The notes under the pieces were generated by a model. The model worked only from the letters and a program-made list of their open reading frames with translations, searched no databases and was not told the DNA's origin. A stretch of 64,000 bases of DNA from Dentipellis sp. KUC8613 (Eukaryota; Basidiomycota; Agaricomycetes; Russulales; Hericiaceae), in NCBI GenBank assembly GCA_002286715.1, contig NSJX01000010.1, positions 725,892 through 789,891 on the forward strand. Reading direction: 5' to 3'. Positions 55,937 to 64,000 of this stretch are shown piece by piece. The translations under genes and the position numbers were made by a program. How positions within the stretch are numbered: position 1 is the first letter of the stretch; each line of letters opens with the position of its first letter.

Positions 55937-57918
55937 ATGGCTCGTACCACTGCCAAGCCCAAGAAGACAACTTCCGGCGTCGCTCCTCGGAAGCGACTGG
56001 GTGAATGGACTGAAGACAGCGCCGGCTTGGCCAAGAAGGTCAAGCCGGTATGTTTGGATGACGGTGAGGTCGCCACCGACAATTCCGGACCTCCTGCCCC
56101 TAAGGATGACCCGGACGCGGATGTAAGTGGACTTCTACTTTTTATGTGCTGTGTTGGACTCGACCTTATGGACCCACAGTACTGCAATCGGTGCGACGAT
56201 GGAGGTGTTACTCTGATCGAATGTGATCGCTGCAAACGAGTTCATTGTCGCGACTGCGTCAAGTTCGACCTGTCCGACGAACGGCTGGCAACCGTGTATT
56301 ATTTTTGCTTTCAGTGCCACATCGAGGAGGAGCGAGGTCGGCAGCCAAAGCCATACGTGGTGCGTTTTGTGTTCTGAATCGCCACGGCTGAGGACTAACA
56401 CCAGGTCGTCACCCGCAGGGCTTGTATGAACGTGAGGTGGACGCTCATGGCCAGACCATCCGGGGCAAGCCCCTGCAGTCCACGTCAGCGCGTCTTATGG
56501 GCCAGCCGGCCCTAATCGCTTCACAACGTGTGGTGACGGCACCGCTGGTCATCGTCCACCTTCATCTGTCGACGTGCTTTACCACGTCCACGGACTTCAT
56601 ATCGTCTATCATAACGCCGTACTTCAAGCACGATAAGCTGAAACGCCGGATTGTTGTGAGGGACATCAATTTCAACCTGGGGAATAGCACAGGACGGAAG
56701 GCTTATGCCGGGTGCATCAAAGGTTTGGTCAAGGCCTTGAAAAACATGGAGTAAGTGATCTGTGTTCGAGACAATTTCCACGACAGCTAATTTCCGACAA
56801 ACGGCTCAGGGCCTATCCGCAGGCCAAGACCCGCGCCCTCGTAATGGTGTCCACACACAGCGACGAGAACCGAGGGGATTTATTCCGGGAACCCGCGGGC
56901 TCCCTTTGCCATGCCGACATACGCTCCTCAGCCGGTACTGTAATAACCGCGTGCTCACGCACATCCCCTTTGATTCCAGTTCTTCGCTTCCGTTTTTCCG
57001 CCAACGCTCCTCGATGCGCTGGCAACATTCGACACCACACACCTCTTCATGGTGTGTGGTGCTTTCGTGTCTATCCCGCAGTCGTTAAGCGAGTTGAAGA
57101 GAATGATCCACCAGTGCGTCCATCTTCGGGCTGGTCTGGTCCGCTGTGTCTAACTTGCATGTGACGTTTGGGGGCACTTCAGGTATAATTTTGCGAACGT
57201 CCTCACCTTCACCGCCCCTCGACTGCAGCCAGATCACGTGAAGCCCTTCCTTCTACAGCTGATGCAGAAGCACTTTATTCATGGATATCCCCTCGCCAAC
57301 GTCCTGCCATCCATCCTATCCGAGATTCCGCCCAAATTTGGGCGACACACCGGCATCATCCACCTCCAGTACGGTGGTCCCAACCTACCATGTGTTGCAG
57401 AGCCCGGGAATGAACTGCCTCGCCTCGCTGGCTCAATTGCAGACCAGGATCCTTCAAGAGAACCATGGGAACTGTCCGTCTTGGCTACAAAATATCAATG
57501 GCATTCCGGGTCGATCCAGCCATGGGGTGTCTACATTCCTGACCAGTGCCCGGCATGTCTTTGCTTGCGACAGTGGGACTTCGGCAAGCCGAATCTTAAT
57601 GCCATCCAGCCGATAACCATTGTATGCAGGGGTCGGAAGGAGCAGCGGGCCGCCGAGAGTTCACCTGAGGTGGATGCTGTCCAACCGCAGGATGCCGGAA
57701 TTAAAATGTCGAAGCACCGGGACCGAGGGAGGGCTAAGCGCGAGGCCAGAGAGAAGCTGCAGCACCGTGCTACAGACGCGGACGAGCGGGTCCCCGAGAA
57801 CTCCAACCTGGTCCCTTGTACGAATGTCATTGTCTGTGAGCCTCCTGCGGCCGGCTTCAAATGGGTCAAACCCGTCTCGGATCACGTCCAAGGAAAATGG
57901 ATGATGATGGATGCATAG
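55937..57918 (+). CDS. Protein with ADD-like PHD zinc finger
   Basis: Exons 55937..56122, 56180..56359 and 56419..56750 are resolved. Further exons begin near 56,811 and 56,980 and from about 57,183 to the stop at 57,918; some borders are uncertain. After a basic N-terminus (MARTTAKPKKTTSGVAPRKR) comes YCNRCDDGGVTLIECDRCKR followed by VHCRDC and YYFCFQCH. The spacing C-x2-C-x9-C-x2-C-x4-C-x2-C...C-x2-C has Cys where a normal PHD finger has His. It resembles the GATA-like/PHD part of ADD domains in ATRX and DNMT3. The rest (DALATFDTTHLFMVCGAFVS, FLLQLMQKHFIHGYPLANVL, GRHTGIIHLQYGGPNLP) is a large unknown domain, with a basic RDRGRAKREAREKLQHR stretch near the end. Histone-tail binding is an inference. 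Confidence 0.6.
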
Positions 57919-58274
57919 TCGGGCAACTGGCCCTTACATCATGATTGAATGGCTTGCCGTGTCTCTTTTACCATCATCTTCCCCCCTGAATGTACACTAT
58001 CTCCCCCGCACACTGAATATAAAGGCCGATTCATTTCAACAGGACTAGATGAGTGCATGAATCGGCAGACATGCAGGCGCGACAACTGCACGTGCACAGA
58101 TAGGTCACGTCCCGATCGAAGTTGAACATGTACAACCCGACCCAACGTGGGCCAAATACGTGTCTTTGAATGTGAAATATTCAGAGGAGTAGATCGGGAA
58201 TACACGACGAGAGCTCAGATATCATGGGAGGCTGTGTAGCACTCCAAAGTGCAGATTCTGACTAGGAATAATAT
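57919..58274. other. Loop sequence just inside the right arm
   Basis: About 350 bp without a recognised gene, 3' flank of the ADD/PHD gene. Confidence 0.45.
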
Positions 58275-58305
58275 ACAACGACCGTAAAAAAAGGCCGGCT
58301 TCCTC

Positions 58306-59040
58306 TCACCCGCGCTCACTGCCTTCCTCCATCATCCAGTCCTCGACATCTGCGTCCAGAACGTCCCACTTAATGACCAGTCCCGTGCGCTGCACGAGCG
58401 AGCGGAGAGCGATGATCCCATCCTGGGACTGTTGCACATCGGATGAGGCATTCGATAACTCGCGTTTCCAGAGGTCGGAGAGGAGCCCGCTGTGCTGGAC
58501 GCCAAACTCGGCGATCTTCCGGCGGTGAGCCCGTTGTCTACGGATGGACATAGCAAGCTTCATGACGTCGGTGACGTCCTCCAGGGAGCGGGGGAACTGC
58601 GGGATCTTGAGCAGCTCGTCTATATCATGCATCTGTAGGAGCTGTCTGAATACAGGTGTAATCTAACAGCGATATCGGCTTACGCCCGTTGGCCCCACGT
58701 CGGCCACGTCGGCCCCGTGGACTGAGTCGCTCGAATCATCACTGAAAGAGCTCGAAGCTCCAGGTGACGATGAACGTATACTGATTCCAGTAATGGTATG
58801 GATGATGGCCGGGGCGGTTTCTAGAGGTACGAATGGGGCCGCTGGGGGCGAGGAGAAGATATGGCCCTCGACGGGCTGAGCGAAAGGCGTGGGGGTAGGA
58901 AGGCGATTGCTGCTCGTCATCGACGAGTCGCGAGGCTCTGGGGAAGATGCTCTCTTGCGAAAAGGTAGAGCTCGTCCGAGTGAGTGAAGAATGACCTGCC
59001 GATAGGCACGGGGCGAGGTAGTTTGGTCTATGCTGGACAT
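58306..59040 (-). CDS. Protein of unknown family, right-arm copy
   Basis: Minus-strand exons 58684..59040 and 58306..58632 give the same 227-residue protein as the gene at 40625, with identical translation and splice sites. Because both arms are so alike, both copies should be functional or non-functional together. Confidence 0.62.
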
Positions 59041-61008
59041 GCAGCGGTAAGTCGAGACGACAGACGGAGACAACCAGTTACTTACTACATAGCCGATAAA
59101 TGGATTACTTAATACAGCGCGTGCGAATTCACCTGACTCTGTTGGCGAGGACTGGGATTGGGATCAGCGACCTCGAATCGAAGGCCAAACATGCAGGCTC
59201 AAAACTAGAGAGGTGAGCGACGAGTCTCTTACATATCATATCGTGCTCTGAATTTTTGGTGCGCGTCCTCTCGCCACTGGATATCTCATGGCAGCAGCAG
59301 GAGCTCAAAACTTTTTACTCGTAAGAACCGCTACGTCTGACTGCACGCCGTTGCACATACGGTGCGAAACCAAGGCTAGATTCGGCCATAAGTACCTGAC
59401 GCTACATTGATGCAGGACGTGAAGGAATAATAAGCGCTCAAGTATCCACGGGCGGTGCCGCTGGCCGGAGAAGGTGAGGTGCTCGATGCAGCCACGGAAC
59501 TCCAATGAGGCTGTCCTAGACGGAATACGGGTGGGCGGTACGCTTGACTCGGAGAGAGATGAGATACTAATTCGATCTTGTGTCATGAATGGAATGTCAA
59601 GTCAACGGATGTAGCCCCATGTATTCGCAGTCCGTATCGTTCTATCACACAGCTGCCTCCTTTTGGCAGGCGGTGCAATGCCTTGTACAACTGTATCCTG
59701 ATGCACGACACACAGCGAGGTCTGACGAAAGCAAGATGCCGTGACGTGAAGCGCGGGTGCCTACCTGTCACCTACATCGATGCAAGAAGAGGAGTTCGAA
59801 ATGGCGCCTCACCCGTTTCGGGATGGTGAAAGGCATCGATGACGCCAATCTGGGAAACGAATGGAAGTCGGAAGTTACACATGGGAACGAAGGTTCGCGG
59901 AAATAGTGGGGAGCTCGCGGTCTGCCGAGCTGTGATGCTGCTGGTGCTGGTGCAGCGGGGCCCGTTTCGTCTCACTGTGAGCTTCTCTTTTCTGTAGGGC
60001 AGAGTTGTGTCTAAGGATTACAGCTGTTTTGAGATCGATAGACCGCGTCTGCATTTCTTCGCAGATAGTCGCGTATCACAGGTTCGTTTACCGCCATACG
60101 TGCAGGCCGCACAGACGAGCTTTCTCCTTTGTCTCTCCTAAGCGGAGCACGGAACTCCCCGAGTATTGCTGATACGCGACTGTGCAAAAGAAATTTCGGG
60201 AAGTCTATCGTTCTCGAAACAGCTGTAGAACTCTGACAGCCGCATCTTGACAGTATCAATTGCATGAACACACCGCGAAAAGCTATCTCGTGGATAGTAC
60301 CGTTGGTACGGGGATATTGAAACCTCGAAGTGAGTTCACTGTCTTCCAGAATATTGACTAGGGTGCGTGGCCTTGAGACGATCCTTCGTGCCGCCTCGTA
60401 TTCACACAGTCTGTACGCAAGGCTTCTAAGACGTGCAGGAGTCTATGTCTTCGGTACGGGCGTTCAATACTATTCGTCGCTGATGAGAAAAACGCCCGGC
60501 ACTCATTGTGCAACGCTTGACTCTGATTCATAGAAGAAATCACTGGAAGGTCAAGCTCATTCGGGAAAGAAGCCTATGCTGATCTGGCACCGCCGCCAAT
60601 CTAGTCAGCTGCCATTTTCTCTCTGACAAGAGACGGCGTTTCCAGCAGTCGAAGAACAAGCCTGAACTTTGGCCGAGTCAACCTTCGCCGTGAGACAGGC
60701 AGCAATAACATAACCGTGATCGCCGCAAACAAAGGCAGGTGGCCTTAGGGGTTCATGACGGCAGAGGTTCGATATCCAGACCTAAGTAGGCTTGCCACAT
60801 TTCCAACCATCCGCTGACTGGAACGTCGTAGCTATCTTCCAATCCCAGAAGTCGGCGGGCTCCAAACGTGGTGCTCATGCCACGCGCAGGTCCAGGAGCT
60901 CATCTTATCCCCCTGTAAGATAGAATCGTCTTGAGGGATTATATCAAGTGCTGATAGCCATATGTGCAGCAGCTATTGCACGAGAATGCCGAGAGAATCG
61001 TGATCAAA

Positions 61009-61172
61009 TCTGTCAGAAGTACGCACGGCGCCGTTCGTACGTGTATTTCCAAGTGGGCCCTCCGTTTTCTAGAATCTCTACTAGTAGTAGGACTGTTTGT
61101 CGGGCCTCACTTACACACTCTTCAGGATTCCGAAATGCAGGGTTCCGTGCCCCCACACTTTCGGTACCGAAC
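61009..61172. repeat. 164-bp repeat, inverted copy in the right arm
   Basis: Mirror image of 38493-38656. Confidence 0.9.
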
Positions 61173-61583
61173 ATAGCTACCCTCCAATCGCGAACGCCAT
61201 CACAGAAGTCGGCGTACTCAGAACATGGTCTGCGCTCAAACGAGCGGACAGTCTTTGTTCTTTGGAAGAGTTTGGACGACACGGGACTCGTGCCTGTTCG
61301 ATCGCGACATTGCCGTGGTACGTCCACCGTGGTACTGTCTGAGTATTTCGGCTGGGTTAGCCGACAAAGGACGTCTCTGGGGGGATATAAATGCTGCGCG
61401 GGAGGCTTTGTCTTGTAGCAACTCGTCACATTCTTTCTTCTTCCCCATGAATTTTCGAGGACCATTACTTAAGGCCGTCGTATTTCATGCTGACACGCCG
61501 GCCTCACTGTTCAGAGGGCCCCGTCAGTCCTTTTGTATCTGGTGTTTGGATCATCGTTGACGCCGTTCACAGCGGCCCCATTC

Positions 61584-62780
61584 ATGGTGACACGACGAGG
61601 TCACCGCATATTCTACATCCTCCAGAGCGAATACAGTCTCAGCTCGGTGCTGAGTGCCTTTTCACTGACTTCGATCCCCAAGACGTTTGAAGAGTTGTCC
61701 AAGCCCAACGCGTGCCCGAAGTTGGCGCTGTTGATCATTTACTGTCGGATATTCCTCAGAGCAGAGGGCATCCTCACAGGAAATTTCTTCCTGTCGAGGG
61801 CAGACTACGTCGAGCTTGCCGAAGCGAAGATGAGGGACCTTGCTGAGAGGTGCTTCAAGTACCGGCCGGAGGCCGAATGGCCGGAGTCTCGTGAGTTTCG
61901 GACGTGGTGCCTTTGCGTTGTCATTGCCGGACTGACATGTTTCGCTACCAGTTATTTCTCCGGACAACATCCATATAATCGAGATGGTAAGATCTCTCTA
62001 AGTTGTCTCGGTTGACGGACGATTGAACCGCCTCGCCTAGGTCGTGGATGGTCTTCCACGGCTCACCCAGAAATTTTGGCTCGCTGCACGCAAGTACACG
62101 TTGCCGTCATTCGAGGCGGACGGAACTATGGATATGATGGAAAGAACGAAGAGTTATCAATTGTTTCGTCTCCACAACGGACAACACCCTACCAATGATG
62201 AGGTTGCCATCATCGCGAGGTGGACCTTGGAGTACGATCGGTATCTTCACAGATACCCGGATCAGCCATCGGTGAGTGGCTGTGCGGCTGTCGACGAATC
62301 TCTCTCGGACACTCACTCTGCGATATGACGACAGGCGAGCTTTCGAGACAATTTCTCAGCTCCTGCGGTGTTCGGGGTCGTCGACTCCGTGCTCTATCAA
62401 GGAACTGGTGTTGTGAGGCAGGGTCAACCCCGCCAGACCGTGCGGAGTCTCGCTAGAGTCTATGGTCGCGGGTTGAGATTATTTTACCCTGACATCAAGA
62501 CCGTGAATCCCTTCGAAATTTCAGTGCCTCCCAACGCCTGGGCAATGGGGGCTTGTTCTGTAGGTCTCTTCATTGGTGTCGGGTCCCGTTGCATTCGCTC
62601 ATATGCTAATTGTAGGTGAACTATGCCATCAAAAGTGTTCGAGGAGGCCCTAACGACGGGGACGACTTCACTGCGGAACACGCAAATCAGTGGTTGGCAG
62701 CCTTCTGCTCGCGCCTCGGTGAGAGGGTCACTTCTTGCGATGAGTGGCAAAGTTCTGCCCGCCATTGGGCAGAGAGGTAG
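61584..62780 (+). CDS. Multi-exon protein of unknown family
   Basis: Exons 61584..61890, 61952..61986, 62041..62271, 62335..62559 and 62616..62780 keep phase through four introns and give 320 residues. The start at 61584 is a choice; an upstream exon may exist. The sequence looks like a real globular protein: ALLIIYCRIFLRAEGILTGN, SPDNIHIIEMVVDGLPRLTQ, KFWLAARKYTLPSFEADGTM, NGQHPTNDEVAIIARWTLEY, APAVFGVVDSVLYQGTGVV and TVNPFEISVPPNAWAMGACS. It ends in FTAEHANQWLAAFCSRLGER and a short tail. No known domain was recognised. Four consistent introns make it a good gene prediction. It lies just outside the right arm of the inverted repeat. Confidence 0.65.
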
Positions 62781-63411
62781 ATTCTCAATTCCGTCCTGAA
62801 TTCATCGTTTCTGACGGCAGCCCACAGCAGCTTGGCTCTCTGATGCCCACCGAGAACCGGTTATCGCGGGGAAGTCGGGGCTGTTCAACGGGAGTCTCGG
62901 CGCAAGGGCCGCGTTGTAATACTATTTCAGGCCGTGGTTTCTGCATTTGTATTATTCTTGTGATTGATCAATCCGTGGTTTCGTATGGGTTCGGTGAGAC
63001 GACCTGCAGCGCCATGGTTTCTCAATATCAATCCTGACAGTGAACACGTGGGTTACCCATTTTGGACTGTGCCGTGTTCTGTGTACTCCTTCGTCATGAC
63101 GTCGACATCGTGATGCTAGCCAAGAGAGTCAGCGAGTCTCGTAACTGAGTAGCCGCATCCAAGTTCTGAGCTACGGTTCGCTGCACCAACATGTGCGCTC
63201 TTTGACATATGTAGGCTCCACTTTGATTACTCCCCAGATAGCATCGCTGGGTTTCGCTGGCACGCTTTACTCAGGCTTCGGTGAATGACCCGGCTCAGCT
63301 ACTTCAGCCAACTTTCGACTCCTCTTCGACTCTTCGAGAAGACCCAGAATCTAGCCCAAGCCATACGACGGTGACATGAGATTGATTTCTCTTGTCCTCA
63401 TCGTCTTTCTC
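62781..63411. other. Intergenic region
   Basis: About 630 bp without a recognised gene between the gene ending at 62780 and the transposon-like gene. Confidence 0.45.
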
Positions 63412-64000
63412 ATGTCGTTCACATGTCTTGCTTGCGGGAAATTGTACGGCAATGAACGAGGGCGCAATACTCATCAATCATTGTGCAAGGCCAGGCGACC
63501 GAAGCTAGCCGAGGCTCGTAGGAAGGCTGCCGAACGTTTGAGGTTCCCAAAAGCTCCCACCGCCCAGCTACGTCGAATCGATAGGCTTGACCCTACTGCA
63601 GAAAGGCAGGCCATTCGTGATGAAGTTAATCATATGGTACGAATGGACCTCATTTTGTGTTTGTTGCATAAGCCCACCCTCAGTTCTATGCCATTCTTTT
63701 AGCCTCCCGATACGCCTCCTGTCGACATGCCTCCTGTCAACATCCCCCGTGTCGAGGCGGCTCCCGTCTATAACACGACGAGTTCCTCCCGTTCAGGGCG
63801 CACTCGTCGTGTACCAAAACGCTTTACGGACTTTGTACCGTCTGCAGCGAGTAGTCTTCCCACCTTTCTTCACCCTGTCGTCACCGCCATCCAGGGACCG
63901 AAGTCGCCTCTTCCTGGTCTTGAGGATCATACCGAAGGCACGAGAACGGCCGACCCTAACATTACTGCTGGGACTCCAGATGCCGCACCTCCTGTCATCA
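63412..64000 (+). CDS. N-terminus of a Plavaka-like transposon protein (runs off window)
   Basis: The first exon 63412..63636 starts MSFTCLACGKLYGNERGRNT and has C-x2-C-x12-H-x4-C, a single zinc-finger-like group, followed by a basic helical stretch (KLAEARRKAAERLRFPKAPT). A second exon from 63703 is Pro-rich and contains RSGRTRRVPKRFTDFVPSAA, then continues to the window end. A zinc finger followed by an 'R-R-x-x-x-P-x-R-F-x-D' linker is characteristic of basidiomycete Plavaka/CACTA-type transposase proteins. The transposase domain itself would lie beyond the window, so the call is provisional. Confidence 0.55.

Larger units (their letters stand above)
58275..61343. repeat. Right arm of the 3,069-bp inverted repeat
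   Basis: Reverse complement of 38322-41390; see the left arm. Beyond 61,343 the sequence is unrelated to that beyond the left arm. Confidence 0.95.

Overview
The window is genomic DNA from a filamentous basidiomycete, most likely an Agaricomycete of the wood-decay type. Almost every gene is cut by short introns of about 45-65 nt with GT-AG borders, and microexons occur. The recognisable proteins are eukaryotic housekeeping proteins (Mago nashi, Sus1/ENY2, mitochondrial uS10, p24, a BAR protein, proteasome beta-2). The accessory proteins (a fungal RdRP relic, Rua1-type C-terminal domain, cytochrome P450 with UbiA, a Plavaka-like transposase N-terminus) are typical of mushroom-forming fungi. 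Exon coordinates were worked out by hand from splice signals, reading phase and family conservation; there is no transcript evidence.

Region 1 (1-25,000) is gene-dense and mostly ordinary. In order it holds: a casein-kinase-1-like kinase; two paralogous small secreted proteins, one carrying a long Thr/Glu/Lys repeat; mago; a P450 followed by an inverted, decayed P450 copy and a UbiA prenyltransferase (possibly a small specialised-metabolism cluster); RSM10 and SUS1 back to back; a Rua1-domain regulator; a p24 cargo receptor; a BAR-domain protein and PUP1 back to back.

Region 2 (about 25,200-31,000) is a tandem duplication of a roughly 3 kb unit. Each unit carries two convergent genes of unknown function. 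The first gene of the left unit has a one-base deletion in its first exon relative to the right unit. Region 3 (31,000-38,300) is a graveyard: an alanyl-tRNA synthetase relic, a possible JmjC-type zinc-cluster relic, an RNA-dependent RNA polymerase relic and two small genes of unknown function.

Region 4 (38,322-61,343) is the most unusual part. Two 3,069-bp arms, which look essentially identical, lie in inverted orientation around a 16.9-kb loop. Each arm carries the same 227-residue gene. The loop holds two paralogous Cys-rich genes on opposite strands, a multi-exon gene whose product looks like a double-stranded beta-helix dioxygenase (HxD...H), a gene with an ADD-like PHD finger, a minisatellite inside an intron, a 169-bp tandem repeat, and about 4.8 kb of degenerate GC-rich satellite. 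I infer that this is a giant terminal-inverted-repeat element or another large duplicated structure with chromatin-related cargo; that is not proven. Region 5 (61,344-64,000) has one multi-exon gene of unknown family and the start of a Plavaka-like transposon protein that runs off the window.
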